From: Rhynchopus euleeides
Taxonomy: Eukaryota; Euglenozoa; Diplonemea; Diplonemida; Diplonemidae
Direction: 5' to 3'
Length of the DNA: 64,000 nucleotides
NCBI GenBank assembly: GCA_963210315.1
Contig: OY723279.1
Coordinates: 930,001-994,000 of the forward strand
The notes below the pieces were generated by a model. The model worked only from the letters and a program-made list of their open reading frames with translations. It made no database searches and was not told where the DNA came from. The stretch's first letter is position 1; every line of letters starts with the position of its first letter. Below, piece by piece: positions 1-7,190 of this stretch. The position numbers and the translations under genes are program-made.

Positions 1-284
1 TCGACACGACCTACCGGCGCATCGTGGCGGCGCTGAAGAAGGAGGACCCGGAGCTGAGTGGTCATTCCCTCCGTCGGGGGGCTCTGGCGGAGCTCCTGCA
101 AGAGCGGCTGTGCCTGGAGTCGCTTCGGCAGCTGTCCCGCCACAGCTCCCTGGACGCCCTGGCCAGGTACCTCCCGGCGGGGAAGCTGAAGCTGGCGAGG
201 CAGACGGCCTCCACATCAATGGTGCTCGACCGGGGGCTATCCCGGGGGTCGCTCTTTGCCCTGCCTTCCCTGGGAAGCTCCTGA
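1..284 (+). CDS. tyrosine recombinase (integrase) of the YR-retrotransposon, C-terminal part only
   Basis: The frame is open from base 3 and ends with TGA at 282-284. It carries the end of a tyrosine recombinase catalytic domain: the H-x-x-R box is in GHSLRRG, and the second histidine and the nucleophilic tyrosine are in SRHSSLDALARYLP. The first catalytic arginine would be upstream and is not visible. These enzymes integrate circular cDNA of DIRS-type elements without an aspartate integrase. The frame overlaps the start of the following reverse transcriptase frame (which opens at 110) in a different phase, as is usual in compact YR elements. Because the left part is missing I cannot say whether the enzyme is intact. 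Confidence 0.75.
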   Translation, partial: DTTYRRIVAALKKEDPELSGHSLRRGALAELLQERLCLESLRQLSRHSSLDALARYLPAGKLKLARQTASTSMVLDRGLSRGSLFALPSLGSS

Positions 285-1963
285 GGACGGCGTGCGTGGC
301 GTACGAGCCCCCAGGCACGCCTTCCCCGCCGGCGACCCCTCGGCCCAGGCCGCCTCCCACGCTACCGCCTCCACCTCCGCCTCCGCCTCCACCGCCGCCA
401 CGGCCGCCCCCTCCTCCTCCTCTTCCTCGGAGGGTCGGCGACGACTCCTACTCGCCGGACGTCAACGCGACGTACGCGAGGGAAGCGCGGGTGACGGTGG
501 AGGGGCGGCATCTTGGCCCGCCCTCGGCGCGGGGTGGCCCCACGGGGGAGCTGGCCCCCATATCGACGTCACGTCTGAACCTCGACGCCTTAGAGGCTTT
601 GGATTCCGAGGGGATCCTGTCAGGGGTTATCGACGTGATTCGGGACCGGGGCGCTTTCCTGCGGGCCATGCGACCGGGCGTGGATCTGGGCGACAGGCCT
701 CTTTCGCGCGGGACCTCGAGGCACATGCTGCGGCACTGGGATAACCTCTCGGAGTGGGGGGTGCTGGGGTTGGCAGACGCGCCGAAGGTGGTCCTCCCGG
801 CGTTCACCGTGGAGAAAAAGAGCGGGCTGCTGCGTTTGGTATGCGACGGGCGAAAGCTGAACCGGCTGATGCGGGACCCGCCACCGATGCTCCTCCCGTC
901 GATCCACGAGGTGGTCCGGAGGTTCCTGGCGGCCGAATTCGTGGTGCAGGCTGACGGGAAGAGCTGGTTCTACCAGTTCCCCCTGGGGGACGGGGTCCGC
1001 GACTTCTTCGGGGTGAATCTGGCTGGGGAGCGGGGCCCGTTTCGGCGCACCTCGCTGCGGGTGATGTGCATGGGCTGGAGCTGGGCGCCGTGCATCGCGC
1101 AGAGGGCCTCACGCGTGCTTCTCCCCCTGGAGGATGGGCTGTCTTGGGTGGACAACTGGTTTGTGGTTGGAGATAGCCGGGAGGATGCAGCCGAGAGATA
1201 CGCCCGATTCCTCGGCAAGGCCGAGTCGGTGGGCGCCGAGCTCAACGAGGGTGCGGAGTTCGGCACACCGCAGTCGCGGTTCATCGCCTTGGGGTTGGAA
1301 TTTGATCTGGAGTCGTCGCCTAAGCGCTTCAGGTCGGACCCCGATTGGGTGTCGAAATTCCTTGCCTCGGCGGCCGTGGCGGCGGTTCGCGAGAACAGGG
1401 CTACTTCCCGGGAGTTCTACAAGGTTTTCGGCGGTATGATTTGGTTTCTGTTCTCGACGCAGAGGCGTCTCTGCTACTTCCGCGCCTCCCTCGCCTTCCT
1501 CAGGAGATCCGCGGCCAAGCTGGTTGCGGAACCGGAGCAGTGGGACCGCCCTCTCGACATCCCCCCCTCTGTTCTCGCTGATCTTTCTCTGATTTCGGCC
1601 GATCTGGGCCAGAATGTGTGGGTTGAGGCAGGGGCTTCGGGGCCCTCGGTCACGGCGTGGTCTGACGCTTCCGACACAGAATGGGCAGCCCTTCTGGAGT
1701 TAGACCCCGAGCCGATTGTCCAGGGCTGTTTTGATGAACCCCTCGCCCACCATATATATGTCAAAGAGCTCTTCGCAGCGCTCCAGGCGACACGCCTCGC
1801 AGCCGCTACGCGGCCGGGCTGTGCGTTGGGGTTGCAGGTGGACAACACGGCAGCGGTGGCAGCTATCAACAAGGGCCACAGCAAGAATTACCTCGCGAAT
1901 GACTTGTTGTGTGCCTTGTTTGACACCGCGGACGGTGCGGGCATCTCCGTTTCCGCTCAGTGA
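110..1963 (+). CDS. reverse transcriptase-RNase H polyprotein of the YR-retrotransposon, ended early by an in-frame TGA
   Basis: The reading frame begins with a proline-rich stretch (about 300-430) of uncertain translation, then gives a DIRS-type reverse transcriptase: FTVEKKSGLLRLVCDGRKLN, a QADGKSWFYQFPL palm segment, and an active-site region GLSWVDNWFVVGD. The usual Y/F-x-D-D is V-D-N here, so one catalytic aspartate reads as asparagine. RNase H follows with SDAS, the KELFA glutamate and VDNTAAVAAINKG. The frame stops at TGA 1961-1963 exactly where a related fragment at 42.6 kb has tryptophan before V-P-T. The same phase then continues with VPTHAQRADEFTRG, holding the last RNase H aspartate, to TAA at 2081-2083. 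TGA ends other genes here, so this is more likely a nonsense mutation than a recoded tryptophan. The true start is unknown. Confidence 0.8.
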   Translation: MPGVASAAVPPQLPGRPGQVPPGGEAEAGEADGLHINGARPGAIPGVALCPAFPGKLLRTACVAYEPPGTPSPPATPRPRPPPTLPPPPPPPPPPPPRPPPPPPLPRRVGDDSYSPDVNATYAREARVTVEGRHLGPPSARGGPTGELAPISTSRLNLDALEALDSEGILSGVIDVIRDRGAFLRAMRPGVDLGDRPLSRGTSRHMLRHWDNLSEWGVLGLADAPKVVLPAFTVEKKSGLLRLVCDGRKLNRLMRDPPPMLLPSIHEVVRRFLAAEFVVQADGKSWFYQFPLGDGVRDFFGVNLAGERGPFRRTSLRVMCMGWSWAPCIAQRASRVLLPLEDGLSWVDNWFVVGDSREDAAERYARFLGKAESVGAELNEGAEFGTPQSRFIALGLEFDLESSPKRFRSDPDWVSKFLASAAVAAVRENRATSREFYKVFGGMIWFLFSTQRRLCYFRASLAFLRRSAAKLVAEPEQWDRPLDIPPSVLADLSLISADLGQNVWVEAGASGPSVTAWSDASDTEWAALLELDPEPIVQGCFDEPLAHHIYVKELFAALQATRLAAATRPGCALGLQVDNTAAVAAINKGHSKNYLANDLLCALFDTADGAGISVSAQ

Positions 1964-2151
1964 GTGCCTACGCATGCACAGAGAGCAGACGAGTTTACCC
2001 GAGGCACTGTGGCATCGCCGTGCCCTGTCCCCCTGGCGCCCCTCCCTGCGAGATACGCGGCGGTTGCAGCCATATCGCGTTAAACATTTCAAGTGTGGTG
2101 TACCCTTTCAATTCCTTGTCTTTCTTTCCGCTACGCGGTCCCTGTGGGTTG

Positions 2152-2233
2152 GGCTGCGTTCAACGAAAAAAGACACTTCTTTCCGGAGTTTAGCTAGCAC
2201 GATTCAGTTGGGCGATTCATTTGTCTGGTTTTT
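2152..2233 (+). repeat. 82-bp direct repeat, putative B1 of the YR-retrotransposon
   Basis: It begins GGCTGCGTTCAACGAAAAAA and is repeated without change at 2355-2436. It lies 68 bp after the phase-continued end of the RNase H frame (2083). The two copies bracket the putative A2 segment, which is the order seen at the right end of Ngaro/VIPER-type elements. Confidence 0.75.
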
Positions 2234-2354
2234 GCATACACGTTAAGTGTTCTAAGAAACCAGACATAACCAGAAGACCAACATCATGTTCGTGCTAGCA
2301 CTTTTCCCTTTTGTCATCACACCCGTGCGCCAAAACAGGTTAGGCCTTATATTT
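2234..2354 (+). repeat. putative A2 segment between the two 82-bp repeats
   Basis: The segment begins GCATACACGTTAAG. Its first part carries AAACCAGAC, complementary to GTCTGGTTT at the end of the first 82-bp copy, and CGTGCTAGC, complementary to GCTAGCACG in that copy, so this end can fold. If the split-repeat reading is right, the same sequence should occur as A1 upstream of the recombinase gene. Confidence 0.5.
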
Positions 2355-2436
2355 GGCTGCGTTCAACGAAAAAAGACACTTCTTTCCGGAGTTTAGCTAG
2401 CACGATTCAGTTGGGCGATTCATTTGTCTGGTTTTT
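2355..2436 (+). repeat. 82-bp direct repeat, putative B2 of the YR-retrotransposon
   Basis: Second, identical copy of 2152-2233; taken as the right end of the element. Confidence 0.75.
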
Positions 2437-2765
2437 CCTTAAATGTGAGGATTGGCCTCACTTTAGACCCCCTATAAAATGCTCTGATCTGGGTGTTGGG
2501 TGAGTAGGCCACACGCGCACACGGCACACAGATCCCACCTGTGTGCCGTGCGCAGCAGTGATCGCATCTAGAGCGAATCCCCCGAACGCACCCCATTCAA
2601 AACTCCCAACAAAACCTCTCCAAGCGTCTCCCGGCCAGTCTCCCCGCAGGAGACGGCCCGAGCGCTGCTGGTGGGTCTGAAGCAGCGTGTGTCTGACAGA
2701 ACAGCCAGGCCCAGAACCCCCTCCCCCCCCACCCATGTGCTACTTTGCTACCGAATAGTGCTGCT
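2437..2765. other. intergenic stretch with one hairpin
   Basis: No gene is recognisable. A hairpin with ACGGCACACAG at 2521 and CTGTGTGCCGT ending at 2549 is present. GATCGCAT.TAGAGCGAAT near 2560 recurs at about 13300, so this may be part of an old repeat. Confidence 0.4.
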
Positions 2766-2821
2766 GGGGGCCTTCGCTCTGTGTGCCACTGTGTGTCAAG
2801 CTGTGTCACTCTACAGCCAGT

Positions 2822-2930
2822 GGGGGGCTTCGCTCTGTGTCAGTGTGTGTCAGACTGTGCCACTTTGCAGCCAGTGTTGTGAGGCGGTTCACCGTTCCTC
2901 ACTTCTCTGCATTTCTGAGCGAAGGCCCCC
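2822..2930. mobile_element. MITE nested inside a relative, 3-bp target duplication AGT
   Basis: It starts GGGGGGCTTCGCTCTG and ends CTGAGCGAAGGCCCCC. AGT precedes it (2819-2821) and follows it (2931-2933). In the uninterrupted copy near 24 kb the corresponding place reads through a single AGTG, so this is a clean nested insertion of one family member into another. Confidence 0.75.
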
Positions 2931-2968
2931 AGTGTTGTGATGCGGATCACTTATTCTCGCTTAGCTGC

Positions 2969-3054
2969 GTTTGATGTGTTGTGGATTAGTGGACCCGCAT
3001 CGTACAGAAAGTCCACGAAAGACGACGCACGAGAACTGATACGCTATCACATAA
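2969..3054. mobile_element. 86-bp insertion flanked by the 9-bp duplication CTTAGCTGC
   Basis: CTTAGCTGC stands at 2960-2968 and again at 3055-3063, where the related MITE has it once. The insert is found again in reverse orientation at about 22675-22745. A 9-bp duplication is typical of Mutator-like elements, but no clear inverted ends are seen, so the class is open. Confidence 0.5.
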
Positions 3055-3183
3055 CTTAGCTGCACTTCTGAGCGAAGGCCCCCTGCTGATCTTCTCCAAA
3101 TAGCTCGCCCATCATCCACCTATCAGGCCGGGCCTTCTCATGACTATATTTATTGAGGTTTCCCGCCCCCCCCCCCCCCCCTA

Positions 3184-3420
3184 GGGGGGGTCATAAGCCC
3201 GTACAAAACCAAAATTTTCGACATACCATCAGAGCCGCCCTAATACCTGATCTGACCCGAAAATCCGACCCATACCCCCCCCGGAAACTGTCTGGGGCCC
3301 ACTTGTGACACCTGATACGCACTTTTGTGATGATTTTTTGGGGTCCTAAAAAATGTACCTCAGTTTCGTACCTTGCCTTTGTACCTGAACCACTCCCGAC
3401 CGCATTATTTCGTTCTTTGC
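3184..3420 (+). repeat. left inverted repeat of the TA-flanked transposon
   Basis: Reverse complement of 4468-4714, near identical over its length. Confidence 0.85.
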
Positions 3421-3464
3421 AAGGGAAGGGTGTCACTACGCTCACTCAGCACGCCGAGCAACAC

Positions 3465-4178
3465 ATGCCGCGTGCCCAGGGCCTCGCAGAGGTGTCAGAT
3501 GCTGCTGCAGAGGGGTACCTTGCTCGAAAGACGCTCGCCAAACGGGAGATGTGCGGGGTCTCGGCAGAGAGCGTTGTGGCAGACCTGCGTAAAAAGAAAA
3601 CGGCACACGACATCGGTGAGGCGACATTATTTCGGGCGCTCCGTCGGGCTGGGTACATAGGAGAGCGAGTGGGACGTGGTGACGACAGATATATGCAGTG
3701 GTGCATCAACTGCACGCACGTGCGGGAAAAGCGGCGTTCCTTGCTAGCCAAGAAAGATGTCACCTGCACTCCTACTCCTCCCACTCGTCCTGCTCCTACC
3801 CCCACACCAACTGATGTGGGCAGTGAGAGTGATGGCAGCTCCAGAGCAGCAGATGATCTAGGAAGCAATGAGCGGGTCAGCCGGGCAGACTACCTCAGTC
3901 TGTACCGGAAGTACGAAGCGTTGCGGGCCCGCCACCACCGCCTCCAGGAGAGGACCCGAGGGTTGAGAGTAGGGTTGTACAACGCCAGGGGAGGGTATTC
4001 CCCTGGCGTTGAGACATCCCTGGCGACCTTGCGGTCGCACTGTGTGGGGGCTGAGTCGGCAGGCAGATGCCGATCCAATGACCTTGTTGAGTCCCCACAT
4101 GGTACACTCTCATACGTGTTGTCGAGACTGCGTGGTGTGCATATCCTGCGGGGCGCAAATTACACAGCACAATCATAA
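3465..4178 (+). CDS. transposon-borne ORF, possible helix-turn-helix DNA-binding remnant
   Basis: The frame is open from 3327, inside the left inverted repeat, but the first ATG beyond the repeat is at 3465. The N-terminal part contains VSAESVVADLRKKK and EATLFRALRRAGYIG, which resembles the paired helix-turn-helix region at the start of Tc1/mariner transposases. A Pro/Thr-rich stretch and a charged region around RADYLSLYRKYEALRARHHR follow. No D-D-E/D catalytic domain is visible, so the frame cannot be a complete transposase. Its position between the two inverted repeats ties it to the element. The helix-turn-helix assignment is by eye only. Confidence 0.45.
   Translation: MPRAQGLAEVSDAAAEGYLARKTLAKREMCGVSAESVVADLRKKKTAHDIGEATLFRALRRAGYIGERVGRGDDRYMQWCINCTHVREKRRSLLAKKDVTCTPTPPTRPAPTPTPTDVGSESDGSSRAADDLGSNERVSRADYLSLYRKYEALRARHHRLQERTRGLRVGLYNARGGYSPGVETSLATLRSHCVGAESAGRCRSNDLVESPHGTLSYVLSRLRGVHILRGANYTAQS
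3980..4011. repeat. perfect 13-bp hairpin inside the transposon
   Basis: CAACGCCAGGGGA at 3980-3992 pairs with TCCCCTGGCGTTG at 3999-4011 around a 6-nt loop. It could mark an internal deletion junction. Confidence 0.6.
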
Positions 4179-4213
4179 CCACTTCGGCTCTCAGGGCGTA
4201 CAATATCCCAATC

Positions 4214-4483
4214 GTGCCTTCACAGGCTAAGATCGACGAAGCAAAAGCATCTACAACGCTGCCTACTAATGCCGATGCAGCCTCCCAGGCGTACGAAGTA
4301 CTCACAATGACCCATATGCGATCGAAGTACTACACCCAGAAGGTGGCTGAACTCATTCTGCTGACGCAACAACACAACATTCCCACTAATCAGGTCAAGA
4401 AAGACCTTGCCGAGGCACTGGGGAAGGCAACATGCGTGCCACCTGAGCCAGAACCACCGCAGAAAAGGCAAAGAACGAAATAA
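4214..4483 (+). CDS. second short ORF of the TA-flanked transposon
   Basis: The frame runs into the right inverted repeat and ends at TAA 4481-4483. It has no ATG at its start (GTG at 4214) and stays open further upstream, so it may be the continuation of the first frame after a frameshift. The product is alpha-helical in character with a basic tail KRQRTK that could be a nuclear-localisation signal. No family is recognised. Confidence 0.3.
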   Translation: MPSQAKIDEAKASTTLPTNADAASQAYEVLTMTHMRSKYYTQKVAELILLTQQHNIPTNQVKKDLAEALGKATCVPPEPEPPQKRQRTK

Positions 4484-4714
4484 TGCGGTCGGGAGTGGTT
4501 CAGGTACAAAGGCAAGGTACGAAACTGAGGTACATTTTTTAGGACCCCAAAAAATCATCACAAAAGTGCGTATCAGGTGTCACAAGTGGGCCCCAGACAG
4601 TTTCCGGGGGGGTATGGGTCGGATTTTCGGGTCAGATCAGGTATTAGGGCGGTTCTGATGGTATGTTGAAAATTTTGGTTTTCGTACGTTTTTAGGGGGG
4701 CTTATGACCCCCCC
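4468..4714 (-). repeat. right inverted repeat of the TA-flanked transposon
   Basis: Inverted copy of 3184-3420 with a small insertion near its outer end. Confidence 0.85.
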
Positions 4715-4716
4715 TA

Positions 4717-5220
4717 CCCCCCCCCCCCCAAACGGGTGTGTGTTTTTTGGCGCGTTTTCTCCTATTCCTTTTGCGAGGAAAGCCAAAAAAACCCTTGCCC
4801 CCGTGGGGCAGGGAGAGCAGGGGAACAGAGTGGGCCGTGCCGGGTTGCTTTTTTTGGCTGGCGCTTGCGTTGGCTGGAGCTTCAGGGGAAGGGAAGGGGA
4901 GGGGAGGGGGGGGGGGGAGGAGGAGGGGGGGTGGTGGTGCAACGCTATCAAAGCACGCTTTGAGAGAGAGGGGGAGAGAGATGACTATACCCCTCTCGAT
5001 ACTATGATGACCCAAGCCCACACACCCAGGCACAACCCCCCCCCCCCCCCATCGCTACCTTGATGAATCTTTTTATATTAGTGCAGATACACACCGGATC
5101 ACTTGCTCTTGATGCGATCTCCACTGACAGACACACACGAAGCACACCCTCGCGCCCGACAGGAGACTGAGGCTGGCTACCCCGCCCATGCCTCACCCCA
5201 CACCACACCGTGCGTCCACA
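4717..5220. other. intergenic DNA with G and C homopolymers upstream of the vanin-like gene
   Basis: It holds long C and G runs (about 4717-4730, 4900-4930 and 5037-5050) and purine-rich sequence. No gene or clear promoter element is seen. Confidence 0.4.
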
Positions 5221-6717
5221 ATGCAGCGCACAGCGGCAGTGCCCCGACTTCTCCTTCTCTCCGTCCTCCTCATCTCCACCCCCCTACCCTCCGCTGCGCG
5301 CGCCGCAACCGAGGGGGGCTACCGGGCCGCGTTTGTCGCGGAATTCGCAGCAGAGGTGCTCAGCACCCCGGAGGACACGCTGTGGCACAACGCCAACGAA
5401 ACAATACGCCACGCCGCCGCAGCCGCTGCTGCAGGGGCCGACCTGTTCCTTGCCCCGGAGTATGGCATCACGGGGTTCCACGACGCCACCTTAGGCAGGG
5501 AGGCCTGGCTGCCGTATGTCGTGCAGATCGGGGATGCCCTCCTCGACACCGTGCTCTGCGATTCCAGCGCCCCCAACACGCCTGCCCTGCTCTCCGCGCT
5601 GAGCTGTGCCGCACGGCAGCACGGCATTGCTGTCGTGGTGGATCTTGCAGAGCTCTTTTACAACACAAGCACCCACTCCGACCCTCCTTCCCCCTGGGAG
5701 TATATGATGTTCAACACGGCGGTTGCCTTCGACTCCACAGGCGCCCTGGTTGCCCGCGCGCGGAAGTTCAACCTCTGGAATGAGCCCCTCTTCGACCCGC
5801 CGACAGAACAGATGTGCGGAGAGCCATCTGCATTCCACATCAAGCCTGGCCACCCCGCGAGATTCGGCCTGTTTATCTGCGCCGATGTGGTGTATGCGTT
5901 CCCCACCTCCGCCCTCCTGAAGCAGGGGGTGACCGACTTCGTCTCCCCCATCGCCTGGTCTAACGAGATGCCCCAGACAGAGGCCCTGGGGTTCATCCAG
6001 GGGTGGTCGCAGGCGCACTGCACCAACATCGTGATGAACAACCACAGGAGGGTCACGGAGAGTGGGTCTGGCGTCTTCTCCTGTGGGGAGGTTCTTGCGT
6101 CGTACTACGCGACAGGGGATAACCCACCGGAGGCGCGTCTGATGCTGACGGATGTGCCGCAGCGTAACTCTCGCGCAGTGCGCCCTGCTGTTCAGAGCCT
6201 TCGTGGGGGTGGCGGTGGTGGTGGTGAGGTGGCAGTGTCTGACAAATCGTCGTGGTTGCTGTACCCCCTGACATCGACGAGCATGATCCGTTGCACCGGC
6301 ACCACGTGCTGCAACGTGACTGTCGAAGGGAATGTGACAGGCTATTCAATGGGCCTGGCTGACGGCGCGGATGCCGGAGGCCTTGCTGTGTGGGGCGTGG
6401 TCGCATGCGGTATCTACTACACCCCCTCCAATGTGATGGAGTACAAAAGGCCTGTGTCAGCAGGCATCGCGGCGGCGGTGGTCGTGCTGACCTCAGAGGC
6501 TATGCCGGAGGCGCTCCTGCTGCCCAACACGATCCTGACGCGTGAAGGGGAGGCGGATTCGATGGTGCCGCCGACCCTGGCGCAGCAGCAGCTGGATACC
6601 AAAGGTGACGTGTCGCGCATGCGGCTTGTGGCACCCAAGGGGCATCTCGTCTCCAGCGCTGCCATCTACGGGAGGGTTTTCTCGAGGGATCACACGCGGT
6701 ATAACTGCACTGCCTGA
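5221..6717 (+). CDS. secreted vanin/biotinidase-like carbon-nitrogen hydrolase
   Basis: The 498-residue product starts at an ATG whose first residues form a signal peptide (hydrophobic core RLLLLSVLLI, cleavage probably after PSAARA). An upstream in-frame ATG at 5188 would bury this signal. The nitrilase-superfamily catalytic triad is visible: Glu80 in LAPEYGITG, Lys182 in ARKFNLWNEP, and Cys220 in LFICADV. The Lys-x-x-Leu-x-Asn-Glu context is that of the vanin/biotinidase branch, which cleaves pantetheine or biocytin amides outside the cell or in the secretory pathway. Several N-glycosylation sequons (NTS, NVT, NCT) fit a secreted protein. Length and the extra C-terminal domain match vanins. 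No intron is needed. The substrate cannot be told from sequence. Confidence 0.85.
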   Translation: MQRTAAVPRLLLLSVLLISTPLPSAARAATEGGYRAAFVAEFAAEVLSTPEDTLWHNANETIRHAAAAAAAGADLFLAPEYGITGFHDATLGREAWLPYVVQIGDALLDTVLCDSSAPNTPALLSALSCAARQHGIAVVVDLAELFYNTSTHSDPPSPWEYMMFNTAVAFDSTGALVARARKFNLWNEPLFDPPTEQMCGEPSAFHIKPGHPARFGLFICADVVYAFPTSALLKQGVTDFVSPIAWSNEMPQTEALGFIQGWSQAHCTNIVMNNHRRVTESGSGVFSCGEVLASYYATGDNPPEARLMLTDVPQRNSRAVRPAVQSLRGGGGGGGEVAVSDKSSWLLYPLTSTSMIRCTGTTCCNVTVEGNVTGYSMGLADGADAGGLAVWGVVACGIYYTPSNVMEYKRPVSAGIAAAVVVLTSEAMPEALLLPNTILTREGEADSMVPPTLAQQQLDTKGDVSRMRLVAPKGHLVSSAAIYGRVFSRDHTRYNCTA

Positions 6718-7190
6718 GCAACCCTGGCATGGGGGAGGCACAGCGGTATTCGCTGCAACACATTTCTTACCTCCAAAAACCTGACCCCAGCTACCGCTGC
6801 AGAGTGAAGGGGAGAGAGGGGGATGTCAATGGGACAGATCGGGGGCCCAGATCGAGACTGTCGATCCCAAATAATATCTTCGCGTGTGTTGTGCTGTGTT
6901 CGGAGAGGGGGTGGTGGTGGGGGGTGGGGGGGGGCACCCCGGTGCCCTGAAGGAGGTAAGGCACCCTGCTGGAGTGCTGGAGTCAGCCCCCGTGCCACAC
7001 GCACACGCACACCCCCTCCCAGCCCACCCTGTTGCCAACACTGCACATCACAAGACGGGGTGTGGCCCTCCCCATCACTATATCAGCCAACGTCCCCAGA
7101 ATCCCCACATGATCCACACCTCTACCACTTGCACAGGCCTGCCTGCCGTGTGTGCAACTGTGCCACGCACTGCCTGCGCACCACACGGCG
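6718..7190. other. intergenic stretch
   Basis: G-rich runs and a CA-rich segment; no gene recognised. The sequence just before 7191 is the likely 5' leader of the phosphatase gene. Confidence 0.4.

Larger units (their letters stand above)
1..2436 (+). mobile_element. DIRS/Ngaro/VIPER-like tyrosine-recombinase retrotransposon, 5' end outside the window
   Basis: This is one element read left to right: the end of a tyrosine recombinase (to 284), then a reverse transcriptase-RNase H reading frame (110-1963, reading on to 2083 after one stop), then an 82-bp sequence present twice (2152-2233 and 2355-2436) around a 121-bp spacer. YR-retrotransposons of the Ngaro and VIPER type carry split direct repeats, A1 at the left and B1-A2-B2 at the right. 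The 3' layout fits that plan, with the 82-bp copies as B1 and B2 and the spacer as A2. A1 would lie upstream of the window. The recombinase-first order is the one described for VIPER/TATE elements rather than for classic DIRS. The assignment to the YR-retroelement class is solid; the subfamily is an inference. Confidence 0.8.
2766..3083. mobile_element. MITE (GGGGGCCTTCGCTC family) split by two later insertions
   Basis: The left end is GGGGGCCTTCGCTC at 2766 and the right end GAGCGAAGGCCCCC closes at 3083; TGCT flanks both sides. Its sequence matches the inverted copy at 23996-24108 once two interruptions are removed: a second MITE at 2822-2930 and an 86-bp insert at 2969-3054. No protein is encoded. 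The ends resemble those of the GGGGGTCTTCGCT MITEs at 53.6, 58.2, 59.8 and 60.1 kb. Confidence 0.7.
3184..4714. mobile_element. Tc1/mariner-like DNA transposon with long inverted repeats and TA flanks
   Basis: The first and last about 240 bp are inverted copies of each other (3184-3420 and 4468-4714, the right arm about 10 bp longer). Each begins at its outer edge with GGGGGGGTCATAAGCC and is flanked by TA (3182-3183 and 4715-4716), the target duplication of Tc1/mariner/IS630 elements. At 1.5 kb it is short for an autonomous member with such long arms. It contains two reading frames and a 13-bp perfect hairpin (3980-3992 with 3999-4011). It is probably an internally deleted or decayed copy. 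Confidence 0.75.

Noticed and set aside
1961..1963. TGA read as tryptophan (alternative code)
   Set aside because: TGA is the natural stop of the vanin-like, HAD phosphatase, folate-receptor-like and oxygenase genes in this window.
4120..4230. Cys/His-rich frame CCRDCVVCISC.AQITQHNH in the TA-flanked transposon
   Set aside because: The spacing fits no finger type and two other frames overlap it; probably chance.
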